This document shows positions 1 to 8,892 of a stretch of DNA of 64,000 nucleotides, piece by piece. Positions within the stretch are counted from its first letter, which is position 1. Each line of letters starts with the position of its first letter. This DNA comes from Wolbachia endosymbiont (group A) of Bibio marci (GTDB taxonomy: Bacteria; Pseudomonadota; Alphaproteobacteria; Rickettsiales; Anaplasmataceae), in assembly GCF_947251645.1 (NCBI RefSeq), contig NZ_OX366364.1, positions 310,001 to 374,000 on the forward strand, written 5' to 3'. The translations under genes were made by a program, and so were the position numbers. Below the pieces are notes generated by a model, which was not told the origin of the DNA, did not search any database, and saw nothing but the letters and a program-made list of their open reading frames with translations.

Positions 1-1
1 T

Positions 2-1009
2 GCAAAAGTCCTCAAGAAAGACATAAAAACTGGTATTGATATATTAATAGATATATTGATGAATTCTACGTTTCCAGAAGATGAATTGGAACGTGAGAAG
101 GGTGTTGTAATACAAGAGATTTTTCAAACTAATGATTCACCAAGTGACATTGTTTTCGATAAATATTTTGAGGCAGCTTATAAAGATCAACCATTTGGTA
201 AGTCAATCTTAGGTACGCAAGATACGGTAAAGTCATTTACTAGGGAAAATCTAAATAACTACATAAACGAACATTACTTTGGCGAGAATATGCTATTTGC
301 CGTTGCAGGAAATGTTGAACATGAAGAAGTTGTTGGATTAACCAAAGATTTTCTCTCAAAGATTCATTCTAAAAAGCTGAAAAAAAGCCAAAATGCGACG
401 AGCTACACTGGTGGTGAGTATTTAGAACATCGTAAATTAGATCAGGTGCACTTGCTAATTGGTCTACCTAGCGTTTCTCGTTATGACGATAAATATCACA
501 CGTTTCAAGTGCTTGATTCTATATTAGGGAGCGGAATGTCATCACGTCTGTTCCAGGAAGTAAGGGAAAAGCAGGGATTAGCTTACTCTGTTTATTCATT
601 TAATTCCAGCTACACTGATACAGGGATGTTTTCCATTTTTGCTGGTACAGACAGTAGTAACTTAGATAAGCTTTTAAAATCTATAATGACAGAGTTGAAG
701 AAGTTGTCTACAGATGATCTGAAGGAAGAAGAAGTAAATAGAGTGAAAGAGCGAGTAAAATCCCAAATTTTAATGTCGCGCGAAGGTGTTAGCTCACGTG
801 CTGAAACATTGGGACACTACTACGGTAACTATAATAGGTACATCAGTAAAAATGAATTAATAGAAAAAATTAGTGCAGTTACCACTGCTAACGTAAAAAA
901 AGCAGCAGAAGAATTGTTATCTCAGCATGAAAAAACCACTCTAGCTGCAATTGGAGAAATTAAGTCACTGCCAAGTTACGATAAAGTGGTTTCTATGCTT
1001 AAAGCTTAG
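2..1009 (+). CDS. M16 family zinc peptidase, C-terminal part (cut by window edge)
   Basis: The frame is open from base 2, so the gene starts upstream of the window; the TTG at 56 is internal. The segment has features of the second half of an M16 (pitrilysin/mitochondrial processing peptidase-like) subunit: the distal Glu region (LEREKGVVIQEI) that supplies the third zinc ligand or its neighbourhood, and the conserved VREKQGLAYSVYSF and GMFSIFAGT stretches of the C-terminal half-domain. The HxxEH zinc motif would lie upstream and cannot be checked. Family members cleave peptides, often with a partner M16 subunit. No downstream partner is adjacent; a repeat follows. Confidence 0.9.
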   Translation, partial: AKVLKKDIKTGIDILIDILMNSTFPEDELEREKGVVIQEIFQTNDSPSDIVFDKYFEAAYKDQPFGKSILGTQDTVKSFTRENLNNYINEHYFGENMLFAVAGNVEHEEVVGLTKDFLSKIHSKKLKKSQNATSYTGGEYLEHRKLDQVHLLIGLPSVSRYDDKYHTFQVLDSILGSGMSSRLFQEVREKQGLAYSVYSFNSSYTDTGMFSIFAGTDSSNLDKLLKSIMTELKKLSTDDLKEEEVNRVKERVKSQILMSREGVSSRAETLGHYYGNYNRYISKNELIEKISAVTTANVKKAAEELLSQHEKTTLAAIGEIKSLPSYDKVVSMLKA

Positions 1010-1060
1010 TGTATTCTGTTATATTGATTTGGCTGCTTTACAATAGATCTTCATAATTTA

Positions 1061-1175
1061 TAGCTAAAGTGACTTAAGTTTACCGATAATTTGAAAAACA
1101 AAAATTCGTCATTCCGCTACTTGTTAGCGCCGCGGCGGTATGACGTAGGAAAACCTTTCTTGGGTTAGCTATAGC
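1061..1175. repeat. Wolbachia palindromic repeat with CCGCGGCGG core
   Basis: This stretch begins TAGCTAAAGTGACTTAAG, has a central GTTAGCGCCGCGGCGG core and ends GGGTTAGCTATAGC, so both ends carry inverted TAGCTAA-type sequence. Close relatives lie at 53130-53221, 56126-56214 and, split by an insertion, 59280-59628. Apart from it, the gap 1010-1308 shows no gene. Confidence 0.8.
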
Positions 1176-1308
1176 ACAGTGATTAAAGAAGCGTAAAGTT
1201 GAAACAATGTGCTATGAACTACACATATAAGCAATTATATGTATTAAACAAGAGCCTGACATTAGTTTTAATTCTTCTGTCAGTTAACTCTTGTCTTTTA
1301 TACATGAA

Positions 1309-2586
1309 TCACTTACCTATTTCAGTCCTACCTGCATTTCTGCTTTGTATAACCTTTTCCATATGATTTTTAGGAGGTAATGGTGGTGTTCTGCTTGCAG
1401 GATTCAAGTTTGTATTTTTCTTTTGCCGATCAGCGTTCAATGCCTCTTCACGAGTCTGAAATATAGGCTCCCCATCATTATAGTTCGAGTTTATGTCTTT
1501 CTTTTGCGGAGGATAGTTCAATGCCTCTTTACGAGTCTGGAATATAGGCTCTCCATCATTATAGTTTGAGTTTATATTTTCCTTTTGCGAACCAGCGTTC
1601 AATAATTTCGATATCTCTCGCCCTAGCTGATCACCTTTATAATTATTGTTAAGATCTTTGATTTTCTCCTCACCCAATTCCATTATTCGAATTAGAGAGG
1701 TATCAATAAAATCCGTTTTTATTTTGTCAATATCTATCGATTTATTACCATAAATCGTAATTTCACTTTTACCTTTTTCACTATTCACATCATAGCCTTG
1801 CTCTTTAACTCCTGTTATTACTTCCTTCTTTAGTAATCTATGAATAGTATTTATTATTTTTTGACCACAATCTTGAAAAAAATCTCTGATTGTATCAAAT
1901 GCCTTTGATAAGGAGATGGTTTCAGTATGTGCGTATTTTTTACCTAGTGGTGGCTCTTCAGCATTCTGGTGTATAGATTCTATTTGCTGAGGGTCAAGCA
2001 TCATTGCATGACGTTTTGAGCGTGTTGGGTTTGCTTGTGTTTCAGATGACAACATGCCCTTAATATCTTGTTTTTTATTCTCACCATCAGCAACCATACC
2101 ATCACTTGATTTCCTTTTTTTAGGAAGTAATTGTGGTGGCTCCTCATTATTCTGGGATACTGCATTTAAATTCTTAAGTTTAGGAGGTAATTGTGGTGAC
2201 TCTTCTTTCCTAGGACTGATAAACTCTTGTACTCTTTCTAGATAACCAACATTTTTGTCCTCTTTAGGCACTCGCGCACCTTCAAATTTGATTTTTTGTA
2301 TCTCTTCAATACTCAGCCCATTTTCTTTAAGCCATCCCCTTCTTTTACTCATTGATGCAACAAACTCATTAATCTTCTGAATATTTTTTACATCATCATC
2401 AACTAACATTACATTTTTTGGCAACTCACCATGTTTATCCTTGTACTCCACAATTGCCTTACAGATATGCAAATTCTTTCCAACTTTACTTTGTTGTTCT
2501 TTATCACCTTTTAACTCATTATCATAATTTTCTGGAAATCTACCAAATACAGAAATACTGTCTGCTTGTTCTTTAGATAAGCCCAA
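1309..2586 (-). CDS. Downstream part of frameshifted HAD-like, proline-rich protein
   Basis: This reading frame continues the ORF at 2595-2885 after a one-base frame change near 2590. Its apparent TTG start (2586) is probably not a real start: codons just upstream in this frame (VVENHL) extend the homology-like continuity. The first ~100 residues complete a HAD-type fold, with VMLVDDDVKNI resembling the distal acidic HAD motif. The rest is low-complexity and charged, with several proline-rich segments (PPQLPPK, PPQLLPKK, TPPLPPKNH) that look like SH3-type ligands, plus a 27-residue tandem repeat. The proline-rich tail suggests an effector-like protein, but the function is unknown. Either a pseudogene or a sequencing error at the junction. 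Confidence 0.7.
   Translation of the reverse strand: MGLSKEQADSISVFGRFPENYDNELKGDKEQQSKVGKNLHICKAIVEYKDKHGELPKNVMLVDDDVKNIQKINEFVASMSKRRGWLKENGLSIEEIQKIKFEGARVPKEDKNVGYLERVQEFISPRKEESPQLPPKLKNLNAVSQNNEEPPQLLPKKRKSSDGMVADGENKKQDIKGMLSSETQANPTRSKRHAMMLDPQQIESIHQNAEEPPLGKKYAHTETISLSKAFDTIRDFFQDCGQKIINTIHRLLKKEVITGVKEQGYDVNSEKGKSEITIYGNKSIDIDKIKTDFIDTSLIRIMELGEEKIKDLNNNYKGDQLGREISKLLNAGSQKENINSNYNDGEPIFQTRKEALNYPPQKKDINSNYNDGEPIFQTREEALNADRQKKNTNLNPASRTPPLPPKNHMEKVIQSRNAGRTEIGK
1436..1597 (-). repeat. 81-bp tandem duplication in the proline-rich protein
   Basis: Two adjacent 81-bp units (1436-1516 and 1517-1597) encode near-identical 27-residue blocks built on INSNYNDGEPIFQTR followed by EALN. 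The period is a multiple of three, so the frame is kept. Confidence 0.8.
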
Positions 2587-2594
2587 ATGATTTT

Positions 2595-2885
2595 CTACAA
2601 CCCTTTTACAGCATCCGGATATTTTGTATATGATGCAATATTAACTTCTATTCCACCTGAAAGTGCAGATTGTAATGTAGATTTCAACCTCTCTTCATTT
2701 TTCATTCCACCTGTATTTTTTAGAAAATCTTTTATATTGTGATCAGTCACTGCATTTTTCGCAGCAGAATTATAATCACTTTTTTCAATTCCGGAGTGTC
2801 TACCAGAGAAAACAGCATGCATGTGTCCATTAGTGATAGTGTTATCAAAATCAAATATTAATAGGGTATTATTTCCTTTAGCCAT
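2595..2885 (-). CDS. N-terminal part of HAD-like phosphatase-domain protein
   Basis: ATG at 2885 is preceded by GAGGTG at a good ribosome-binding distance, so this is the true start of the split gene. The sequence LLIFDFDNTITNGHMH carries the HAD superfamily motif I (DxDxT) with the nucleophile Asp. The frame ends at a TAG right after an A4G3 tract; a one-base frame change there joins it to the ORF at 1309-2586, where the matching distal acidic motif lies. HAD enzymes are mostly phosphatases; the substrate here is unknown. Confidence 0.75.
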   Translation of the reverse strand: MAKGNNTLLIFDFDNTITNGHMHAVFSGRHSGIEKSDYNSAAKNAVTDHNIKDFLKNTGGMKNEERLKSTLQSALSGGIEVNIASYTKYPDAVKGL

Positions 2886-3028
2886 ATCTTCACCTCTAAT
2901 CCTTACAAATCATATGGGTAGAGACTAACATTAATAGATTAATTATTTATTATAACCTTTCTAATTAATAGTGTGATAAATAAAGTAAATATAACAAGAA
3001 GTAAAAATCAACAGCATAAAGAAAAGAC

Positions 3029-4246
3029 TTAAAGAGAGGCCAAATCAAAGTGCAATGGTATTTCACTAATCCAATTATTTTTCTCTTGATCTAGCCTATC
3101 ATCTAATATTGCCTGTCTTATTGATTCCATTAACTTATTCATGAAGAAAACGTTATGAATGGTAACGAGCGTGTAAGCCAGGAGCTCTTTAGCTTTCAGT
3201 AAATGGTGTATATAAGCTCTTGAATGTTTTCTGCAGGTAAAACATAAACAGTCACTTTCAATTGGGTTATTGTCCAGCTCAAATTGTTGATTCCGCAAAT
3301 TAATATGCTCTTTGCACTTTGAAGAAATAGAATCTCTATTTTTTACTTTAATAAGCGCACCACCATGCCTTGCCAAACGAGTTGGATGCACACAATCAAA
3401 CGTGTCAATTCCAAGACTTACTCCATGAAAGATGTCCACAATTCCACCAATACCAAGCAAATGAGTAGGCCTGTCTTTTTTTAGGTGGTCCATAGTGAAA
3501 GAAACTACATCGTACATCTGCTCTTTACTTTGACCAAGTGATCCACCTATTGCTTGACCAAAAAATGGCAAATCGTTGATAAAATCACAACTTTCTCTAC
3601 GTAAATCTTGATACACTCCGCCTTGACTAATTCCATACAGTGCCTGCTTGCCATTATTGTTTTTTTCAAATTCATTTAAAGAACGTTCAGCCCATCTGTG
3701 ACTCATGAGCATTGATTTTGCTGTGTATTCTTTGCTGACGTGGAATGGAGTGCATTCATCTAAAACTAGGATTAAATCTGCACCTAATTTCTGTTGAATT
3801 TGTATAGATTTTTCAGGAGTTAAGCAATAAGTTTTACCATTAATGTAAGAACGGAAAATTGCCCCATCCTCATTAATTTTGATCAAAGTTTTTTGTTTTT
3901 TTCTTATTCCTTTTATCTCTTCCGAAACTGATCCGTGGCCTAAGCTAAATATCTGATATCCACCTGAGTCAGTTAGCATTGGCCCATTCCATCCCATCAT
4001 CTTGTGCAAACCACCAAGTTTTGCAACAGTATTCTCTCCTGGTTGAAGCATTAGGTGATAGGTGTTGGAAAGTATTATCTGAGTACCTGCTTCACTAATT
4101 CTTTCAATATCTGCAGCTTTAATTGCAGCTTTTGTTGCACAGAATATAAAAGCGGGGGTTTCTACGCTTCCATTTGGAGTTTTAATTGTTCCAACTCTTG
4201 CAGAACCTGATTGCTTGATTATCTTAAATGCAAACTCTTCTTTCAT
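3029..4246 (-). CDS. tgt: tRNA-guanine(34) transglycosylase
   Basis: This enzyme exchanges G34 for a queuosine precursor in tRNAs with GUN anticodons. The 405-residue protein has TDSGGYQIFSLG, the ADLILVLDECTPF active-site segment, GGSLGQSKEQM, GIGGIVDIFHG, and a C-terminal zinc site (CLCFTCRKHSRAYIHHL). The length is normal to slightly long for the family. Its ATG directly follows the nuoE stop (TAG ATG), so the two genes form a transcription unit. Confidence 0.97.
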   Translation of the reverse strand: MKEEFAFKIIKQSGSARVGTIKTPNGSVETPAFIFCATKAAIKAADIERISEAGTQIILSNTYHLMLQPGENTVAKLGGLHKMMGWNGPMLTDSGGYQIFSLGHGSVSEEIKGIRKKQKTLIKINEDGAIFRSYINGKTYCLTPEKSIQIQQKLGADLILVLDECTPFHVSKEYTAKSMLMSHRWAERSLNEFEKNNNGKQALYGISQGGVYQDLRRESCDFINDLPFFGQAIGGSLGQSKEQMYDVVSFTMDHLKKDRPTHLLGIGGIVDIFHGVSLGIDTFDCVHPTRLARHGGALIKVKNRDSISSKCKEHINLRNQQFELDNNPIESDCLCFTCRKHSRAYIHHLLKAKELLAYTLVTIHNVFFMNKLMESIRQAILDDRLDQEKNNWISEIPLHFDLASL

Positions 4247-4747
4247 CTATTTGCCTGAAAGTTCTGTTATGATGTTTTCTACTTTCTCAGGAGTAAGATT
4301 TTCATAGAAGTCATTATTGATCTGCATAACAGGAGCATTAACGCATGCACCAAGACATTCAACCTCTTTTAAAGTGAACAAATTATCTTTAGTAGTCTCA
4401 CCGATATTGATTCCAAGTTTCTCTTTAAAGGTATTTAAAACTTTTTCGCTACTGCATAACCAGCAAGGGGTTGTTCTACAAATTTGTATTAGATATTTAC
4501 CTACTGGTTTTAAATTATACATGGTGTAGAAATTTGCCACTTCATATACACGAATATGTGGCATATGGAGCATATCAGCAACATAACGCATAGCAGATTC
4601 AGGAACCCATCCACATTGCTCTTGAACCAGATATAGTAAAGGCATAACAGCACTACCTTCTCTACCTTTGGGATACATCTCTATAAACTTTTCCGCTTTC
4701 TTAAGGTTTTCTGATGTAAAACTAAACTGCTTTTCTTTTTCTGTCAT
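4247..4747 (-). CDS. nuoE: NADH-quinone oxidoreductase subunit E
   Basis: 24-kDa subunit of respiratory complex I that binds a [2Fe-2S] cluster in the peripheral arm. The four ligands are visible as CRTTPCWLC (first and fourth-spaced Cys) and ECLGACVNAP. At 166 residues the length is typical of alphaproteobacterial NuoE. It sits next to tgt rather than in a complete nuo operon, consistent with the scattered nuo genes of Rickettsiales. The upstream gap 4748-5022 shows no gene. Confidence 0.97.
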   Translation of the reverse strand: MTEKEKQFSFTSENLKKAEKFIEMYPKGREGSAVMPLLYLVQEQCGWVPESAMRYVADMLHMPHIRVYEVANFYTMYNLKPVGKYLIQICRTTPCWLCSSEKVLNTFKEKLGINIGETTKDNLFTLKEVECLGACVNAPVMQINNDFYENLTPEKVENIITELSGK

Positions 4748-5022
4748 TCGTGAGACTCATGTGAATTTCAACAGATTATATCTGAAGGGCTAATAATTGC
4801 AATTGTTGGTTTTTTAAGAGATAGCGTTCTACAGTATCATGCTATCTATAGAGTGGTATTGCTTATCCACCCAGTTTGCGAATTCTTTACTGCTACTCAT
4901 TTTTCATATTTCGCTCTGCGGATTATAAAGACGTTAATTTTTTAATTTTAGTTAAAATTTTCATTGACATTAACACACAGGGGTAATCATAATAGCATTT
5001 TATTAATATTTTAAATAAAATT

Positions 5023-7239
5023 ATGTCTATATTAAGAAGATTACTCGGGATCAACTCAAATACACCGGAAGTTAAAGAAGCGATAGGTTTTAACCCAGCA
5101 AACGTAGGGTTAATTGAAGGAGATGGAATCGCTTATGGACTCAGCTATCAAGATAATGGTAATGGGAGCAGTAAAGTAAAATTACTTATTAGTCCATCAT
5201 ATCAATCAAAAACATACGAATGGGATACTGGTATCAGTGTAGCAAATGAATTCAAAGATCAATTATCTCTCACATTAATAGAAGATTCAGCTGAAATAGA
5301 TAAAGTTGGAGTTATCTTTCCTGAAGAGGGAATTGGCGAAGAAGGAGAAAAATACGTTAAAGGTTTGTCTTTTAACACTTACGGAATCAAGCAATCAATC
5401 AACGTACCTTCAGTTGAACATTTAGATAAAAGGAAATTACAAAAGAATATTAATAATGATAATCCTGCAAATGAAGGCAATAGTTACTTTCAACCAAAAG
5501 CAGTGAAAGTTGGTAATGGTGATGTAATTGTAATCGCTCATAACTTAAAGGATCAAACTTTAGTTTCTTGGTATTTAAAATCAGATGGAAGTGGAAAATT
5601 TAAAGCATTAGCTGGAAAAAACCGTATCACAGAAAGAAAATTATTGGAATTTGGTAACCCAGGGCAACTGGCATTAGATGGAAACACGATGCTTTATTCG
5701 CAAGTGAGGAAAAACATTGTTGGGAATCAAGAAGTAAGAACAAATATTTTTAAGTTCGATATGGCTAAAGTGGTTGAGGATCTGAAGAATAGAAAGGGAA
5801 TCGACGAATGTTTGCTTGGTAAGAAAAAATGTCAAATAGATACAGTGTCATCTATTACTTCTAATGCAGGTGAAATAAATTTTCTACAGTATGTGAAGCG
5901 AATCAAAGGCAATGATCTAGTTGCCTTTCTTGCAGAAGACCGGTTGTCTGATAAACAAACGTTACATTTAATAAGTCTTGTTAAGAATGGATCAAAATCG
6001 AACTTTACTGTTTGCGAATTTGCAGATTCTATAGAGCAATTGTACGTTAAAGACAATGGTCAAGACAGTTTTATTGTAACTGCAGTAAGTGGAGAAAACA
6101 TCGCAATTTTCAATCATCAAAGATTTGAAAAACCTTCTAAGGTAACAATAATACCGGCAAGTAGCATCAAAACTCTCAGCGATTTTGTTAATATCATTAA
6201 CGGTCGATTAACACCTGATATCATTTCTAGTAGTACCGTGGCTCCTATAACTGTTACAGAGACGGTTGTGACTTCTAAGAAAACGCCGACTGCTGCAATT
6301 ACTAGCACAACAGAAACCGACACTGTAAAGACTACCAAATTAACAACAGAAGCATCAACTACCGTTGCACCTACTTCTACAATAAGTAAACCTTCAACAG
6401 AGTCAACAACTCAAACAAGTACAGTAACAGTGGAGCCAACAACAGAAGCCGTTGCACCTACTTCTACAATGAATAAACCTTCAGCGGAGTCAACGACTCA
6501 AACAAGTACAGTAACAGTGAAGCCAACAACAGTAGCAAAAACAACTACTACTTCACAAACGACCATGGTTGCTACAACGTCAACTAGTGCGCCGATAGTA
6601 ACTTCGGAAACTGGGACAAGTACTGTAAAACCTACAGCAGCGACTGTTGCGTCGACTTCTACAGCAAGCAGTACTACGATGAGTAAGCCTTTAACAGAGT
6701 TAACAACTAAAATAAGCACGGCATCTACGTCATCAGAGCCAACAACAGTAGCTGAAACTATTGCCACCTCACAAGTGACTGTGATTACTACAATGCCAAC
6801 TAATGCGCCAACAACAAACTCAGAGAGAACTACACAAACAGTGTCTACTATGCCGAGTACTAGAACAAGGGAGTTGACAACTCCTATGTTCACTACAACT
6901 TTATTTTCTCAAACTACTTCTTCACCACAGCCTACTCAACTTGCTATAGGGTCTAATAGGGCAGGAATGATAGGGGGATCTTTGGTTGGAGCAATAGGTA
7001 TTGTTGGAATTATAGGATTTATAGCATATAGATATGTTAAGGGTCGTAATGCTGCTCCTGTGTTAGAACTAACTGATTTGGGTTATAGAAGGCGATCATC
7101 TTCAAGTAGCGATGAAGAAATTTTTACCACTGGTGACAGAATGCGAACTATGGATCGATCTGAAACAGTGCTAGACAGTATATCAGTAGAAAATAGTAGT
7201 CGATCAAGAAGTAGCTCATCGTCTTCAGCAAGCTCTTGA
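5023..7239 (+). CDS. Thr/Ser-rich mucin-like single-pass membrane protein
   Basis: A 738-residue protein of unrecognised family. Residues 1-400 form a mixed, probably beta-rich globular region; about 405-640 are a Thr/Ser/Pro-rich stalk; about 646-668 (GSLVGAIGIVGIIGFIAY) are one membrane helix followed by RYVKGR; the tail is Ser/Arg-rich and acidic. There is no N-terminal signal peptide, so orientation is uncertain. The frame stays open beyond the TGA at 7237 for 24 further codons to a TAG at 7312. Similar stalked proteins are often surface-exposed, but a host-interaction role here is only inference. No strong ribosome-binding site precedes the ATG. Confidence 0.85.
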   Translation: MSILRRLLGINSNTPEVKEAIGFNPANVGLIEGDGIAYGLSYQDNGNGSSKVKLLISPSYQSKTYEWDTGISVANEFKDQLSLTLIEDSAEIDKVGVIFPEEGIGEEGEKYVKGLSFNTYGIKQSINVPSVEHLDKRKLQKNINNDNPANEGNSYFQPKAVKVGNGDVIVIAHNLKDQTLVSWYLKSDGSGKFKALAGKNRITERKLLEFGNPGQLALDGNTMLYSQVRKNIVGNQEVRTNIFKFDMAKVVEDLKNRKGIDECLLGKKKCQIDTVSSITSNAGEINFLQYVKRIKGNDLVAFLAEDRLSDKQTLHLISLVKNGSKSNFTVCEFADSIEQLYVKDNGQDSFIVTAVSGENIAIFNHQRFEKPSKVTIIPASSIKTLSDFVNIINGRLTPDIISSSTVAPITVTETVVTSKKTPTAAITSTTETDTVKTTKLTTEASTTVAPTSTISKPSTESTTQTSTVTVEPTTEAVAPTSTMNKPSAESTTQTSTVTVKPTTVAKTTTTSQTTMVATTSTSAPIVTSETGTSTVKPTAATVASTSTASSTTMSKPLTELTTKISTASTSSEPTTVAETIATSQVTVITTMPTNAPTTNSERTTQTVSTMPSTRTRELTTPMFTTTLFSQTTSSPQPTQLAIGSNRAGMIGGSLVGAIGIVGIIGFIAYRYVKGRNAAPVLELTDLGYRRRSSSSSDEEIFTTGDRMRTMDRSETVLDSISVENSSRSRSSSSSSASS
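6364..6537 (+). repeat. 87-bp in-frame tandem repeat in the Thr-rich stalk
   Basis: Units 6364-6450 and 6451-6537 both start with GTTGCACCTACTTCTACAAT and encode 29-residue blocks beginning VAPTST. They differ at a few bases, so the copy number may vary between strains. Confidence 0.85.
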
Positions 7240-7388
7240 CTGACTGAAGCGGAGTCTAAGAGTGAAAGAAGCTTATCTTGGGATAGCGATGATGTGCCGG
7301 AATATCACCTTTAGCTATTTGTCTGAATGTTTTTAATATGTAAACTGTTAGGAAATTGTCTTTTGCTTTTGTGATTTTCATGTTAAAG

Positions 7389-7394
7389 TATAAT
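7389..7394 (+). promoter_or_regulatory. -10 box of the RNase P RNA gene
   Basis: A perfect TATAAT ends five bases before the predicted first pair of the RNase P P1 helix at about 7400. No convincing -35 hexamer is seen at 16-18 bp spacing. Confidence 0.6.
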
Positions 7395-7397
7395 TCC

Positions 7398-7741
7398 TGG
7401 GTGAAATAAGTAGCTGCTGTTATGTGATAAACATAGCAGAGGAAAGTCCGGGCTCCAAGGAAAAATAGTGACGGGTAATGCCCGCCGGAGGTAACTCCAG
7501 TTATAGGGCTACAGAAAATTACCGCCTAAAATATTCTTAGGTAAGGGTGAAAAGGTGTGGTAAGAGCACACCATGGCAATGGTAACATTGGTAGTCGAGT
7601 AACCAACACTAGGAGCAAGATTAAATAGAAGTAGATTTTATGTTTTCCTCATATCTACTCGGGTAAATCGCATGAGGTAAATGGTAACATTTACTCCAGA
7701 TAAATAGCTACATAAACAGAACTTGGCTTATATTTCACCTA
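7398..7741 (+). ncRNA. rnpB: RNase P RNA (type A)
   Basis: Catalytic RNA that trims the 5' leader from pre-tRNAs. The universal core is present: AGGAAAGTCCGGGCTCC near 7440, TAGGGCTACAGAAAATTACCGCC near 7505-7530, GGTGTGGTAAGAGCACACC near 7553, and the 3' ACAGAACTTGGCTTAT element near 7716-7731. GGTGAAATA at 7400 pairs with TATTTCACC at 7731-7739 to close helix P1, which sets the ends to within a few bases. Confidence 0.96.
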
Positions 7742-7796
7742 GGCGTCACATGATACGTGCGATATAAGCCATGCTATATTTAAATGTGTAGGCATT

Positions 7797-8567
7797 TCAT
7801 GCGTTGTCCTTCACTTGTTCTGCTTGATAGCCATCACTACTTTCGCCTACATTAACATTAGAATATTCTTCATCATCAATATACTCTTTCAGAACATACC
7901 CTCTGCCCCAAACGGTTTCTATGTGGCTTTTTCCATCATTTGCACTTTCAAGTTTCTTACGTAATTTGCACATAAAAACATCAACTATCTTGTTATCTGA
8001 AGGTTCATCCAAGCCATTGTAAAGATGATTTAAGAACATTTCTTTTGTTAGTACTGTTCCTTTACGCAGTGCTAGCAATTCTATCATAGAATACTCTTTA
8101 TTAGTAAGGTGAACCGTTTTACCTTTCACCTCAACAATCCTGTGATCAAAATTGATATTTATATTACCAATCTTTATCACCGATTCAGGATGGCCTTTAG
8201 TACGACGCACTATGGCCTTAATTCGAGCTAATAACTCGCTTTTATGAAATGGCTTGGTTAAGTAATCATCGGCACCATACCCGAGTCCTTTAGCTTTGTG
8301 ATTGACAGCGGATATACATGAAAGTATTAAGACAGGAACTTTGATTTTTGCACTTCTTAGTCTTAACAATATATCATATCCGTCAATATCACCAGGCAAG
8401 TGTATATCTAAAATAACTAGGTCATAGTAATCTCCGTTTGAGGAAACCATGTTATTGTTATAATCTTGTGCAGAAGTAACAACATCACAGAAGTGTCCAT
8501 CAGAAGTTAAGGCGTTAACCACAGTCTTTGCACTTACTTGATCATCTTCAATTAATAATATACGCAT
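7797..8567 (-). CDS. ctrA: Cell-cycle response regulator CtrA
   Basis: Two-domain OmpR-type transcription factor. The receiver (about 1-120) has the acidic pair E8/D9, phospho-acceptor D54 in VILDIHLPG and conserved K105 in YLTKPF. The winged-helix output domain (about 130-232) includes LTNKEYSMIELLALRKG and ETVWGRGYVLKEY. CtrA controls cell-cycle and developmental genes in alphaproteobacteria and is one of the few regulators kept in Anaplasmataceae. A GGGGTG ribosome-binding-like site precedes the ATG. Two TTAA-N7-TTAA pairs lie upstream, suggesting autoregulation. Confidence 0.96.
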   Translation of the reverse strand: MRILLIEDDQVSAKTVVNALTSDGHFCDVVTSAQDYNNNMVSSNGDYYDLVILDIHLPGDIDGYDILLRLRSAKIKVPVLILSCISAVNHKAKGLGYGADDYLTKPFHKSELLARIKAIVRRTKGHPESVIKIGNININFDHRIVEVKGKTVHLTNKEYSMIELLALRKGTVLTKEMFLNHLYNGLDEPSDNKIVDVFMCKLRKKLESANDGKSHIETVWGRGYVLKEYIDDEEYSNVNVGESSDGYQAEQVKDNA

Positions 8568-8640
8568 ATTTTACACCCCATAAATAATTTATAATTTTAG
8601 TAATATATATAACTAAGGAAAGTAATAAATCAAATTTTTA

Positions 8641-8655
8641 TTAACAAATGATTAA
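8641..8655. promoter_or_regulatory. Candidate CtrA box TTAA-N7-TTAA (ctrA-proximal)
   Basis: TTAACAAATGATTAA is an exact match to the CtrA half-site pair with 7-base spacing, 74 bp upstream of the ctrA start. The region is very AT-rich, so a chance match is possible. Confidence 0.45.
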
Positions 8656-8796
8656 AATTACACTTATTAATTAATAGTAAATATATTGTTCCAAAGTTAT
8701 ATAAATAGATCTAAAATATAATAGACATACCATGATAGTAATAGTATTTTTAGTAAATATTGAATTAAAGTTACTATTATTAAAAGAATACTTCGG

Positions 8797-8812
8797 TTAA
8801 TAAATATTTAAC
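8797..8812 (+). promoter_or_regulatory. Candidate CtrA box TTAA-N7-TTAAC (gpsA-proximal)
   Basis: TTAATAAATATTTAAC matches the full alphaproteobacterial consensus TTAA-N7-TTAAC, including the final C, 81 bp upstream of the gpsA start. The rest of 8568-8892 is AT-rich intergenic sequence without a gene. Confidence 0.5.
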
Positions 8813-8892
8813 TATTCTATATGCCTGTGTTATATTTTTAATTTACTTATCCTACTATTTTAAAGTATAAGTAATACTTTCAGGAATATTGT

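Noticed and set aside
2587..2600. Programmed -1 frameshift at AAAAGGG
   Set aside because: Does not fit the X-XXY-YYZ slippery pattern, and no stimulatory structure was recognised; treated as mutation or error.
6117..6893. Long minus-strand ORFs opposite the Thr-rich region
   Set aside because: They are Val-rich shadows of repeated ACA/ACT codons and have no start signals or independent coding character.
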